Source: G963666705 sp963666705 (GTDB lineage: Bacteria > Pseudomonadota > Alphaproteobacteria > CADEGL01). From it: 64,000 nt of DNA. The position numbers and the translations under genes were made by a program. Positions 28,401 to 37,828 of this stretch are shown one piece after another (the first letter of the stretch is position 1; each line of letters starts with the position of its first letter). The notes under the pieces were generated by a model. It was not told the origin of the DNA and searched no databases. It saw nothing but the letters and a program-made list of their open reading frames with translations. The stretch is taken from contig CAXXKO010000013.1 of assembly GCA_963666705.2 (NCBI GenBank), positions 37,187 through 101,186 on the forward strand, read 5' to 3'.

Positions 28401-31158
28401 TTACGTCCGCGAAGTGGCGGATCCTATCCTGAACGATGCTGGAGAGCTCGTCCGCACGATCGGGACAATTCAGGATATCACCGAGCGGAAGGAAGCCGAG
28501 ACGGCCCTGCGTGAGAGCGAGAAACTGCTGGCCCATTCCGCGGCCATCGGTGGGCTTGGCCACTGGATGTGGGACGATGTCGCGGACAAGTGCATTCTGT
28601 GCTCGGAACAGGTGGCGGAAATCCATGGCTACGCCACGCCGGAGGAATATATGGCGATGGCGTCCTCCTACGAGGTGTGTCTCGAAACCGTGCATCCCGA
28701 GGACCGCGGCTGGTACGACCGGCTGGTTCGCGAATCCGACCGCGTCCAGCAGTCTTACGAGACCGAGTTCCGCATCTTGAGACGCGACGGCGAGGTCCGC
28801 TACGTCCGCGAGGTGGCGGACCCAATCCTGAATGACGCCGGAGAGCATGTTCGTACGCTCGGGACGATGCAGGACATCACCGAGCGGAAGGAGGCCGAGA
28901 AGGCCTTGCGCGAGAGCGAGCGGCGCTTCCGCGATTATGCCGAGGCGTCGGCCGACTGGTTCTGGGAGACCGACGCGGACCTGGGCCTGACCTACCTCTC
29001 GCCCAACGTCGAGCGGATCGCCGGGGTGCCGCCGGCGTGGCACTACGGCAAGAAGGTCTGGGACGCCATCGGCCAAGGTTTCGATCGAGAGGCTTGGGAC
29101 GCCCACCTCGCACGCATGCGGGCACACGAGCCGTTCCGCGATTTCACCTACTATCGCGCGGGCAAGGGCGTCGCGCCGCGATGGTTGCGTCTGGGCGGCG
29201 TCCCCATGTTCGACGAGGGCGGCGCCTTCTTCGGCTACCGGGGCAGCGGCTTGGACGTGACCGAGCAGAGGCGTGCCGAGGACAGCCTGCGCGAGCGGGA
29301 GGCGGAGTTCAGGACCGTCCTCGATAACCTGCCGGCCGCCGTATACCTCACGGACCTCGAGGGGCGGGTCCGGCTGGTGAACAGGCGTTTTTCGGAATGG
29401 TACGGGCTGTCGGCCGACGAGGCGCTGGGCAAGCTCACGAGCGAGCTTTTCCCGGCCGAGGCCGCCGAGGCTTTCGTGATGCACGACCGTGCGGTGCTCG
29501 ACGAGATGCGGGTGATCGATCGACAGCTCGAAGTGCCCGTTGCCGGTGGTGCCGCGCGTGCCGTCCGCTCTTCGAAGTTCCCAGTCGTCGACAAGGACGG
29601 CCGTTGCATCGGCGTCGGCACCATCGACACGGACGTGACCCAACTGATCCGGGCGGAACGCGTGGCCAAGCTCGGCCACTGGGCCTGGGACGAGATCGAG
29701 GACCGCGAGCTCTACCGCTCGGAAGAGGCCGACCTGATTTGGGGAACCACGACGGGAGCGATGTTCGAGAACCTCGATGAGTTCCTCGCCACGGTCCACG
29801 CCGAAGACAGCGCGCGCGTGCGCGGTGTGATGGAGGCGGCGAGCGAGGCGGGGACGGGCTACCAGGTGGAATACCGGATCGTTCGCGCGGATGGCGGGCT
29901 GCACGTTATCCTGGAGATCGCCGAGCCCGAGCTCGACGAAGCTGGCCGCTTGGTCCGCACGACAGGCGTGGTGCAGGACATCACCGAGCGCAAGACGCTC
30001 GAGGACCAGCTCCACCAGTCCCAGAAGATGGAGGTGGTGGGCCAGCTCACCGGCGGCATCGCCCATGATTTCAACAACCTTCTGGCCGTCATTCTGGGCA
30101 ATAGCGAGTTGGTGAGGGACCATCTGGACGATCCCGACACCCTCGATGAGATATTGGACGATATGGCGCGGGCGGCGGAATTGGGTGCCGATCTCACGGG
30201 GAAGCTGCTTGCCTTCTCGCGCCGCCAGGCCCTGCGGCCGCGCACGATCGATGCCGGTGTCCTCGCCGGCGGCATGACCGGCCTCCTGCGGCGCACCCTC
30301 GGCGAGACCATCGAAGTGACGGTCGAGCCCGGCCGCGATTCATGGCGCGTCCACGCCGATCCCGGCCAGCTCGAAAGCGCCATCCTGAACCTGGCCGTCA
30401 ACGCGCGCGACGCCATGCCCGGTGGCGGGCGGCTGGCGATCGAGGTGTCGAACGCGACCCTCGACCGAGATCCCGAAGCCGGCGTCGAGGGCCCCGGCCC
30501 TGGCGAATATGTCGTGCTCGCCGTGACCGACAGCGGCACCGGGATGTCGTCCGAGGTGCTGGTGCACGCTGTCGAGCCGTTCTTCACCACCAAGGATGTC
30601 GGGGAGGGAAGCGGGCTCGGCCTCAGCATGGTCTATGGGTTCGCGAGGCAGTCCGGCGGGACGGCCACGATCTACAGCGAGAAGGGGCAGGGGACGACAG
30701 TGCGGCTCTACCTGCCGAGGGCGGGCGGCGAGGTGGCGCCGGAAGCCAGCATCTCTACCGATTTGGGTGGGTTTGCGGGCGAGGGCGAGACCGTGCTCCT
30801 CGTCGAGGACGACGCGGCCGTCCGCAAGCTCGTCCGCAATTACCTCGTGGGCCTCCGGTACGAAGTGCTGGAGGCGGCCGATGGGGTGGAGGCTATCGCA
30901 CAGTTGGAAGGCGCCGCCAGGATCGACCTCCTGCTCAGCGACCTCGTGCTTGCGGGCAGCATGACCGGCCCGGATATTGCCCAGGCCGCGGTGGCCATGC
31001 GGCCCGGCCTTGCCGTGCTGTTCATGTCGGGCTACGCCGAGGGCGCCATACGCCAGTTGGCGCCGATCGTCGAGGATGCCGAGCTGCTGCACAAGCCGTT
31101 CCGCAGGGCGGAGCTGGCCCGCAAGCTGCGCGACATCCTCGACGCCGCCGGTCCCTGA
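25469..31158 (+). pseudogene. Multi-PAS hybrid histidine kinase, C-terminal part (PAS x12, HisKA, HATPase, receiver)
   Basis: Joined to 23016-23940 this makes a protein of about 2204 residues with a GAF-like domain and 13 PAS segments, each separated by ALRESE-type helical linkers and ending in DVTERK-type caps. The kinase core follows: phospho-His about 1841 (GGIAHDFNNLLAVILGN), HATPase with LNLAVNARDAMPGGG and GSGLGLSMVYGFARQSGG, and a C-terminal receiver with LLVEDDA and the phospho-acceptor Asp about 2133 (LLLSDLVLAG). The 5.7 kb are free of stops, so the insertion is recent. A GTG at 25528 could still start a shortened kinase if the element drives transcription. No membrane segment and no output partner gene is adjacent. 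Confidence 0.85.
27721..28917 (+). repeat. Three tandem 399-bp PAS-encoding repeats
   Basis: Units begin at 27721, 28120 and 28519, exactly 399 bases (133 codons) apart. Each encodes HAADIAGLGHWVWDD-type PAS sequence with CILCSEQVAEIHGYATPEE and VHPEDRGWYDRLVRESDR. Units 1 and 3 are closest to each other (both with HGYATPEEYMAMASSYE); unit 2 differs (YGYDSPEAYAAM). This points to internal duplication followed by divergence or conversion. Confidence 0.9.
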
Positions 31159-31262
31159 CGTCTTATACCAGTGAGCGCCTGAATTGACTCTCGGGATATT
31201 CATTGATGGCGGATGATGGCGGATTGTGATTCTATGGTCTCCCACCAGATGTGGGGGATGTC

Positions 31263-32329
31263 ATGGGATCAGCACTCAAGATACGGGATGATTTGACGCC
31301 TTTGGAGCTTCGGCGCTGGGCTCGCGTGGAATCGTACGGTCGAGCGGCGGCGCGGGCCTATGGGATCGCGAATGCTTTGGAGGAGATGCCCCGGGCTGAT
31401 GCCGCGCGGCTTGCGGGGATGGATCGCCAAACGCTTCGCGACGCGGTTGTTCGTTACAATGCAAAGGGATTGGAGGGGCTTCACGACCGTCCAAAGGGCT
31501 ACTCGCCGCGGCGGCTGACGGCAGACGAGGAAGCGGCGCTGGCGGCGGTCATCATCGCCGGGCCGGAGCCTGAGCGCGACGGGGTTTGCGCCTGGACCCG
31601 GGCCGATCTGTGCCGCTGGCTGGAGGAGCGCTTCGCCAAGACCTACCACCCCTCGAGCATGACCCGGGTTCTACGGCGGATGGGATTTTCCCGCCAGAAG
31701 GCGCGCCCGAGCCACCCGCGAAGGGACGCCGAAGCGCAGGAGCGCTTCAAAAAAGGGGGCTTCGCGACATCCTGAAGGCGACCGCCGCGGCGCATCCCGA
31801 CAAGCGCCTACAGCTGTGGTTTCAGGATGAAGCGCGCGTCGGCAACAAGGGCCGGGTGTGTCACCGGTGGTGGCGCAGGGGCGAGCGTGCCCCCGGGACG
31901 CGTCAAATCGGCTACCAGTGGGCCTACATCTTCTCCGCCGTGCGCCCGGACACCGGCGACGACGTCACCCTGGTGATGCCGAGCGTCAACGCCAAGGTCA
32001 TGGACCTGTTTCTCGCACACTTCGCCGATACCCTGGACCAGGATGCGCACGCCGTCATGATGTGCGACGGCGCCGGTTGGCACGACGAGCGCGCCCTCAC
32101 CGTCCCCGACAACGTCACCTTGGCGCTGTTGCCGCCTTACAGTCCCGAACTCAACCCCGTCGAGCGGGTTTGGCTCTACCTACGCGAACGCTTCCTATCG
32201 CTCCGCGTCCTCGACGACACCGAGGCCATCATCGACGCCTGTTGCCAAGCATGGATCGACCTCATCGCAGAACCGGATCGTATGCGAACCCTCTGCGCCT
32301 ATCCATGGATCATGAAGGTGATTTCATAG
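31263..32329 (+). CDS. IS630-family transposase, made by -1 frameshift
   Basis: The first frame (31263-31775) encodes an N-terminal helix-turn-helix region (LAGMDRQTLRDAVVRYNAKG and LEGLHDRPKGYSPRRL). The second frame, entered by a -1 shift near 31749-31755, encodes the DDE domain: LQLWFQDEARVGNKG, VMMCDGAGWH, LLPPYSPELNPVERVW. The joined protein is about 355 residues, normal for IS630. GTGGGGGATG before ATG 31263 gives a modest SD; a GTG 12 bases upstream is an alternative. Two-frame organisation is known in this family, so the shift is probably functional, not damage. Confidence 0.85.
31749..31755 (+). promoter_or_regulatory. Probable -1 ribosomal slippery site of the IS630 transposase
   Basis: The heptamer AAAAAAG is followed by a run of G. 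Slipping back one base here joins RFKK to RGLRDILKATAAAH, giving an uninterrupted transposase. Without slipping, translation ends at 31775. Confidence 0.65.
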
Positions 32330-32526
32330 GCTCACTGGTATTAAACCAACGGTCCATAAGAATGACCCGTTGTATGTTCCCTCAAGCGCCGGGCGGGCGC
32401 ATCCGCGCCCTTGGCTTCTCAATATCGCTCAAGCGCCGCTAAGGCTGGCCTCGCATAAGCTCGGGCGCGCGGTCGCGCTTGCCAGCAGTCGATGAGTCAA
32501 GCTCATCGGCCGCTGGAATTACCCGG

Positions 32527-34620
32527 TCAGATCAGGAAATCATCGGCGCCCAGGTCCGTGGCCGCCACGCCGACGAGGATGATGGAGTCGCCCCCGGCGA
32601 GCGCGATCTCGACGTCGGGGCTCGCGCTCATAGCGGCCTCGAGGCCGGCGAAGTCGGAAATGCCGAGGGCGGCGAGGTCGTAGCCATGAAGGTCGATCGC
32701 GTCCGTGCCGGCCGTGAAATCGTTGATCGTGTCCTGGCCGTCGCCGTCTTCGAAGATAAAGGTGTCCGCGCCGTCGCCGCCCGAGAGGATGTCGTTGCCG
32801 GCGCGGCCCTCGATCGTATCGACGCCGTCGAGGCCATGGAGCACGTTGTCGTTTGCGTCGCCCGCCAGGGAATCGTCGTGGACGGACCCGAACAGGTTCT
32901 CGATTCCAACCAGCGTGTCGCCGTCGGCATGGCCGCCGCTCCCCACGCCGCTCTCCAGATCGACCGCCACGCCGGCGTCGGAGTTGGCATAGATGACCCT
33001 ATCGGTGCCGCCGCCGCCGTCTATCAGGTCGCCGCCAGCGCCGCCTGTGAAATTGTTGCCGCCCGCGTCGCCGACCAATACGTCGTTATGGGCCGAGCCG
33101 ATGAGGTTCTCGATGCCCGACAGCACGTCGCCCTGGGCGTCGCCGCCCACGCCCGTGCCGGCACCGAGGTCGACGACCACGGGCGCGGACGAGTCCTGGT
33201 ATGACGCGGTGTCGTTGCCGTGGCTGCCCGACAGGATATCCGCGCCGGCGCCGCCCTCGAGCATGTCGTTGCCGTGGTGACCGATGAGATGGTTCTCCTG
33301 GGCGTCGCCCGACAGGGTGTCGCTGTGGTACGACCCTTCGATCCCTTCGAAGCCATCGAGCGCCGCGCCACCACTGTCCAGGCCATTGGCCAGGTCGACC
33401 CAGACGCCGGTCGAGGTAAAGATGTAGCTGACCCAGTCGAAGCCGTCGTCGCCGTGAAGCGTGTCGGCGCCGCCGCTCACATAGACGACATCGTCACCGT
33501 CGCGGCCCCAGATCTCGTTGACGCCGGCGTCGCCGCGCAGCACGTCGTTCCCGTAGGAGCCCTCGAGGTTTTCGATTCCGCTCAGACTGTCGCCCGCGGC
33601 GTTGCCGTTTGCCGCCGTGCCCGCCGTGAGGTCGACCGAGACGCCAGTGATGGAATCCGCGTAGGAGGCGATATCGGTGCCCACGCCCCCGGCCAGTACG
33701 TCGCCGCCGCTTCCGCCCATGAGAACGTCGTCGCCGTCGCCACCGATCAGGTAGTCGTCACCGCCGAGGCCGAGCAGCAGATTGTCGCCGCCGTCGCCGA
33801 TCAGCACGTCGTCGTGGTTGGAGCCGATCACATTTTCGATGCCGGTCAGGGTATCTCCGTCCGCCTCACCGCCCGTGCCGGTCCCCGCCACCAGGTCGAT
33901 GAGGACACCGCTCGTCGAATCGAAATAGACCGCCACATCCTCGCCGCCGCCACCGTCGAGGATATCGGCGCCGAGGCCGCCTATGAGGATGTCGTTGTCG
34001 GTGTTGCCGAAAAGCGAGTCGTCCCCCTTGCCACCATCGAGAATATCGTCGCCATGGCCGCCGACGAGCGTATCGTCGCCGCCCCGCCCCTCGAGCCGGT
34101 CGCTCCCGGAATTGCCGTAGAGGTAGTTGTCTTCCGAGTCGCCCTTGAGAATGTCGTCGTGGATGGAGCCGATCAGGCCCTCGATGCCGTAGAGGCTGTC
34201 CCCTTCCGCGTCGCCGCCATGGGCCTCGCCGTGCGCGAGATCGATGGTGACGCCTGCGTCCGAGTCGTCGTAGCGCGCGATATCGAAGCCCTCACCGCCA
34301 TTGAGAGTGTCGGTCCCCTCCCCACCAATCAGCGTGTCGTTGCCCTGGCCGCCGGAGAGGTAATCGTCGCCCGAGTGGCCGTAGAGCCAGTCGTTACCCC
34401 AATCGCCCCAGAAGGAGTCGTTGCCGCCAGCGCCCTCGGCGAGATCGTCACCGAGAGTGCCACGCCAATAGTCGTCCTCGTTCGTGCCGATGAACGCGCG
34501 CGGGCCGTCGTGAAGCTCCGCGGGCAGGATCACGTACTCGTGGTCATCGTGGGAGGTGGGCTCGGGCTCGCCCTCGTGACCGTCCTCGGGGTCGTCGAGA
34601 TACTCTTTGGAATCTGACAT
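32527..34620 (-). CDS. RTX-type calcium-binding repeat protein, probably secreted by type I system
   Basis: About 697 residues, very acidic and Gly/Asp-rich. Nonapeptide RTX motifs (GGxGxDxLx, such as GGEGTDTLNG and GGKGDDSLFG) are spread over about residues 60-620 and would form calcium beta-rolls. They alternate with six copies of a roughly 45-residue module of the form GVxVDLxxGxxxGG followed by GIENLxGSxxxDVLxGD. The C-terminal 80 residues (FTAGTDAIDLHGYDLAALG and ending GADDFLI) look like an uncleaved type I secretion signal. There is no N-terminal signal peptide. ATG 34620 is used; an ATG 12 bases upstream is possible and neither has a clear SD. No ABC secretion genes are nearby. The role (adhesin, surface protein or enzyme shell) is unknown. 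Confidence 0.85.
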   Translation of the reverse strand: MSDSKEYLDDPEDGHEGEPEPTSHDDHEYVILPAELHDGPRAFIGTNEDDYWRGTLGDDLAEGAGGNDSFWGDWGNDWLYGHSGDDYLSGGQGNDTLIGGEGTDTLNGGEGFDIARYDDSDAGVTIDLAHGEAHGGDAEGDSLYGIEGLIGSIHDDILKGDSEDNYLYGNSGSDRLEGRGGDDTLVGGHGDDILDGGKGDDSLFGNTDNDILIGGLGADILDGGGGEDVAVYFDSTSGVLIDLVAGTGTGGEADGDTLTGIENVIGSNHDDVLIGDGGDNLLLGLGGDDYLIGGDGDDVLMGGSGGDVLAGGVGTDIASYADSITGVSVDLTAGTAANGNAAGDSLSGIENLEGSYGNDVLRGDAGVNEIWGRDGDDVVYVSGGADTLHGDDGFDWVSYIFTSTGVWVDLANGLDSGGAALDGFEGIEGSYHSDTLSGDAQENHLIGHHGNDMLEGGAGADILSGSHGNDTASYQDSSAPVVVDLGAGTGVGGDAQGDVLSGIENLIGSAHNDVLVGDAGGNNFTGGAGGDLIDGGGGTDRVIYANSDAGVAVDLESGVGSGGHADGDTLVGIENLFGSVHDDSLAGDANDNVLHGLDGVDTIEGRAGNDILSGGDGADTFIFEDGDGQDTINDFTAGTDAIDLHGYDLAALGISDFAGLEAAMSASPDVEIALAGGDSIILVGVAATDLGADDFLI

Positions 34621-34688
34621 GGCGTGCACCATTCATGGGTTGTTTCTTCGATCCACGTCAAGAATATTAAATAAGTGAATAGTATGTA

Positions 34689-34833
34689 TGTGACAGATAT
34701 CACCATTACTATAGTTTATTCATGTGACATACATCACAGAATCTTGTGGTTCTGTGACATAGGTCACATGGTTAATTTAGAAATATTTATTGTATATTAT
34801 GTCGTTAGTATAATTTCTGTGACATGGGTCACA
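34689..34833. promoter_or_regulatory. Array of four CRP-like palindromes in an AT-rich divergent intergenic region
   Basis: Four 16-base sites fit TGTGA-N6-TCACA: TGTGACAGATATCACC (34689-34704), TGTGACATACATCACA (34723-34738), TGTGACATAGGTCACA (34753-34768) and TGTGACATGGGTCACA (34818-34833). The last two are also TGTGAC-N4-GTCACA. They lie in a strikingly AT-rich stretch between the RTX gene (leftward) and the aldolase gene (rightward). The motif matches the known CRP-family consensus; the actual regulator is not shown. Control of either or both genes is possible. Confidence 0.65.
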
Positions 34834-34911
34834 TGCGAATGGCGGCTTGTCCGTTGCGCGGTCACGCGGCACATTGGCTGCCATGAAGCTGCTTTCGGGG
34901 GAGGGCCTGCC

Positions 34912-35667
34912 ATGAACGCGCTCAAGCGACGCCTAAGGAACGACGAGCCGTGCTTGGGCCTCCTCGTATCCATGCCGAGCCCGCATCTCGTCCGGACCCT
35001 GGCCCGCGCCGGGCTCGACTGGCTGTTCCTCGACATGGAGCACGGCCCCATCGACATCGAGTCCGCCCATGCCATGATCGGCGCCACGGCGGGCACCGAT
35101 TGCACCCCTATCGTCCGCGTGCCCACCACCGAGACGTGGGTCGCCAAGGCGGCGCTCGACGCGGGCGCCTTCGGTCTTGTCTTCCCCATGGTCAACAGCC
35201 GCGCAGAGGCGGAGGCGAGCGTGCGCGCCATCCGCTATCCGCCGGCGGGCGAGCGCGGCGTCGGCCCGCTCCACGCCTCGCTGCACTGGGGCATGGAGAT
35301 GCCCGACTACATCGCGTGCGCCAACGACGAGCTCCTCAACATCGTCCAGATCGAGCACAAGGACGCGGTCGCGAACATCGACGAGATCCTGGCCGTGGGT
35401 GGCCTCGACGTGGCGCTGATCGCCCCCTTCGACCTCTCCATGAGTCTCGGCATCCCGGGTCAGGTCGATCACCCCGACCAGCGCGCCGCTATCGCCCATG
35501 CGGAGGAGAAGATCCGCGAGAGCGGCCTCGTCCTCGGCGGCCTCGCCCTATCGATCGAGGCAGCGAACGACATGATCGCGCGCGACTATCGCCTGCTCCT
35601 GATCGGCTTTGACACCGGGCTCATCGGTGGCGCGGTGACGGCGGCGCTGGGTGCGATAAATCGCTGA
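34912..35667 (+). CDS. HpcH/HpaI-family aldolase
   Basis: A class II, metal-dependent pyruvate aldolase (2-keto-3-deoxy sugar acid or 4-hydroxy-2-oxoheptanedioate type). 251 residues, the normal length. It has WLFLDMEHGPIDIESA, a conserved Glu near the metal site, GVGPLHASLHWGMEM, VQIEHKDAVANIDEI and VALIAPFDLSMSLG. ATG 34912 follows GGGGGAGGG. It begins the rightward catabolic stretch and may be under the CRP-like sites upstream. Reaction type is clear, substrate is not. Confidence 0.85.
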   Translation: MNALKRRLRNDEPCLGLLVSMPSPHLVRTLARAGLDWLFLDMEHGPIDIESAHAMIGATAGTDCTPIVRVPTTETWVAKAALDAGAFGLVFPMVNSRAEAEASVRAIRYPPAGERGVGPLHASLHWGMEMPDYIACANDELLNIVQIEHKDAVANIDEILAVGGLDVALIAPFDLSMSLGIPGQVDHPDQRAAIAHAEEKIRESGLVLGGLALSIEAANDMIARDYRLLLIGFDTGLIGGAVTAALGAINR

Positions 35668-35748
35668 CGGCGCTTCCGGCCGGCCGAAGGCGCGTGCTAA
35701 CGTTTTGCCGTCGCGTGCCGTCAGGCCCGGGCGTTGGGGGGAGCGCAG

Positions 35749-37797
35749 ATGACCCGTGATCCGCGTTACGACGTGCTGTTCGAGCCCGTCAGAATCGGCC
35801 CGGTGACCGCCTGGAACCGGTTCTACCAGCCGCCCCATTGCAACGGCATGGGCCGCCTCCGGTCGCGCGCCCACGCCCGCATGCGCGGGATCAAGGCCGA
35901 GGGCGGCTGGGCCGTCATCAACACCGAGCACTGCGCCATCCACCCCTCGGCGGAGATGTTTCCCGAGGTGGTGCATACTCTGTGGGACGATCGCGACATC
36001 CCGCCCCTCGCGCTGATGTGCGAGGCGGTGCACGAACACGGCGCGCTCGCCGGGGTGCAACTCGCCTACGGCGTCTATTGGAATTCGAACCGGCTCAGCC
36101 GCGAGGTCCCCATGGACCCCATGCATCGGCCGGTCAGCAACGGCGACCCGGTCCAGGCACGGGCCATGGATAAGCGGGATATCCACGATCTGCTCGGCTG
36201 GTGGGCGGCGGCGTCGGAGCGCGCCCTGCGCGCCGGCTTCGACATCATCAACGTGGACGGCAACTTCTCGACCGCCGCCTTCCAGTTCCTCTCGCCCCGC
36301 AACCGCCGCACCGACGAATACGGCGGCAGCCTCGAGAACCGCGCCCGCCTATTGAAGGAGATGATCGAGGTGACGCGCGAAGCGGTGAAGGGCGAATGCG
36401 CCGTCACCGTGCGCATCATTATCGACGAGCTCATGGGCCCCGACGGCCTCGAGGCCCACGCCGACGGCAAAGAGGTGATCGAATACCTGGCCGAGCTACC
36501 GGACCTGTGGGACGTGGTGGTTGGTACCTGGGCCGGCGATTCGCCGCCCTCGCGCTTCGCGCCCGAGAACGCGCACGAATCCCACGTCGACTTCGTGAAG
36601 AGCGTGACCACCAAGCCGGTGGTGGGTGTGGGCCGATTCACCTCGCCCGACACCATGGTCTCGCTCATCAACCGCGGCGTCCTCGACATGATCGGCGCGA
36701 CCCGGCCCTCGATCGCCGACCCCTTCCTGCCCAGGAAGATCGAGGAGGGGCGAATCGACGACATCCGCGAATGCATTGGCTGCAACATCTGCGTCTCGAC
36801 CCACTACGCCATGACCCACCTGCGCTGTACCCAGAACCTGGCCATGGGGGAGGAGTGGCGCAAGGATTGGCATCCCGAGGAGATCGAGCCCAAGGGCTCG
36901 GACGACACGGTGCTGGTTGTGGGCGCCGGCCCCGCGGGCCTCGAATGCGCGCGGGCCCTGGGCCAGCGCGGCTACCAGGTCAGCCTCGCCGAGGCGACGA
37001 CGGCGCTGGGTGGCCGCGTCACGCGCGAGGCCAAGCTGCCCGGCCTCGCCGAATGGGCCCGGGTGCGCGACTGGCGCGTGGGCCAGCTCCACAAGCTGCC
37101 CAACGTGGAGATCTATCTCGATAGCGATCTGACGGCCGAGAACGTGCGCGAGTTCGGCGCGGGCCGCGTGGTGCTGGCGACGGGGGCCAAGTGGCGGGGC
37201 GATGGCTTCGGCCGCGCGAACCACGAGCCCATACCCGGCCACGGCGCGGCCCATGTGGTGACGCCCGACGACGTGATGGCGGGCCAGATGCCCGATGGCC
37301 CGATCCTGGTCTTCGACGACGACCATTACTACCACGGCAACCTGATGGCCGAGGTGCTGCGCGCCGCGGGCCGGGAGGTGACGATCGTCACCCCGGCATC
37401 CGAGGTCGCGGCCTTTACGGCGGCGACCCTCGAGCTCGAGCGCATCGCCCGGCACATGGATGGGCTCGGCATCGCCATGGTGACGCACCATAATCTCGCC
37501 GAGATCCGTGATGGGGAGGTGGTGCTGCGCCATGTTCACACCGGGCGGGAGCGGACGGTGCCGGCGGCGGGCGTGGTCATGGTCACGGCCCGGCTTCCCG
37601 TCGACACGCTCTATCGCGAGCTGATGGCGGACGAGGGGTCGCTCGCGGACGCGGGCATTAAGTCCGTGACCCGCATCGGCGACTGCAATGCCGCTGGCGC
37701 CATCTATCATGCCACCTATGCCGGGCACCGCTACGCCCGCGAGCTCGATGCCGAGGCGCTCGAGGTCGCCTTCCGGCGCGAGTTTCCCGGCGTCTAA
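35749..37797 (+). CDS. Trimethylamine-dehydrogenase-fold iron-sulfur flavoprotein, copy 1
   Basis: 682 residues: an Old-Yellow-Enzyme-type FMN barrel (1-340), a 4Fe-4S motif (Cys342, 345, 348 and 360; ECIGCNICVS then LRCTQN) and a nucleotide-binding domain (VLVVGAGPAGLECARALG). This is the layout of TMADH, dimethylamine dehydrogenase and histamine dehydrogenase. Cys31 in FYQPPHCNGMG matches the TMADH cysteine that binds FMN covalently. By recalled TMADH numbering, Tyr60 is His here (VINTEHCAI), Tyr169/His172 become Asp/Phe (INVDGNFS) and Trp355 becomes His (CVSTHY), so the substrate is probably not trimethylamine. RBS GGGGGAG precedes the ATG. A tandem paralog lies at 38081. Confidence 0.85.
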   Translation: MTRDPRYDVLFEPVRIGPVTAWNRFYQPPHCNGMGRLRSRAHARMRGIKAEGGWAVINTEHCAIHPSAEMFPEVVHTLWDDRDIPPLALMCEAVHEHGALAGVQLAYGVYWNSNRLSREVPMDPMHRPVSNGDPVQARAMDKRDIHDLLGWWAAASERALRAGFDIINVDGNFSTAAFQFLSPRNRRTDEYGGSLENRARLLKEMIEVTREAVKGECAVTVRIIIDELMGPDGLEAHADGKEVIEYLAELPDLWDVVVGTWAGDSPPSRFAPENAHESHVDFVKSVTTKPVVGVGRFTSPDTMVSLINRGVLDMIGATRPSIADPFLPRKIEEGRIDDIRECIGCNICVSTHYAMTHLRCTQNLAMGEEWRKDWHPEEIEPKGSDDTVLVVGAGPAGLECARALGQRGYQVSLAEATTALGGRVTREAKLPGLAEWARVRDWRVGQLHKLPNVEIYLDSDLTAENVREFGAGRVVLATGAKWRGDGFGRANHEPIPGHGAAHVVTPDDVMAGQMPDGPILVFDDDHYYHGNLMAEVLRAAGREVTIVTPASEVAAFTAATLELERIARHMDGLGIAMVTHHNLAEIRDGEVVLRHVHTGRERTVPAAGVVMVTARLPVDTLYRELMADEGSLADAGIKSVTRIGDCNAAGAIYHATYAGHRYARELDAEALEVAFRREFPGV

Positions 37798-37828
37798 TGT
37801 TTGCTTGCAACGATCCGGGGGTCACCCG

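Larger units (their letters stand above)
31168..32338 (+). mobile_element. IS630-family insertion sequence, complete, 1171 bp
   Basis: The inverted ends read CCAGTGAGC at the left and, inward from the right, CCAGTGAGCC. They are flanked by TA dinucleotides at 31166-31167 and 32339-32340, the usual IS630 target duplication. The element lies only nine bases after the stop codon of the multi-PAS kinase gene, on the same strand. It carries a transposase gene in two overlapping frames. Confidence 0.88.

Noticed and set aside
27058..30123. Open frame of 1021 codons antisense to the multi-PAS kinase
   Set aside because: Its length follows from the repeated codon pattern of the PAS units; it shows the same periodicity and no protein family.
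31263..32329. IS630 transposase as a pseudogene
   Set aside because: The two frames meet at a slippery AAAAAAG and both parts carry intact motifs, so programmed frameshifting is the simpler reading.
33220..34617. Long open frame antisense to the RTX gene
   Set aside because: Low-complexity Val/Ala/Asp sequence produced by Gly-Asp codons read backwards.
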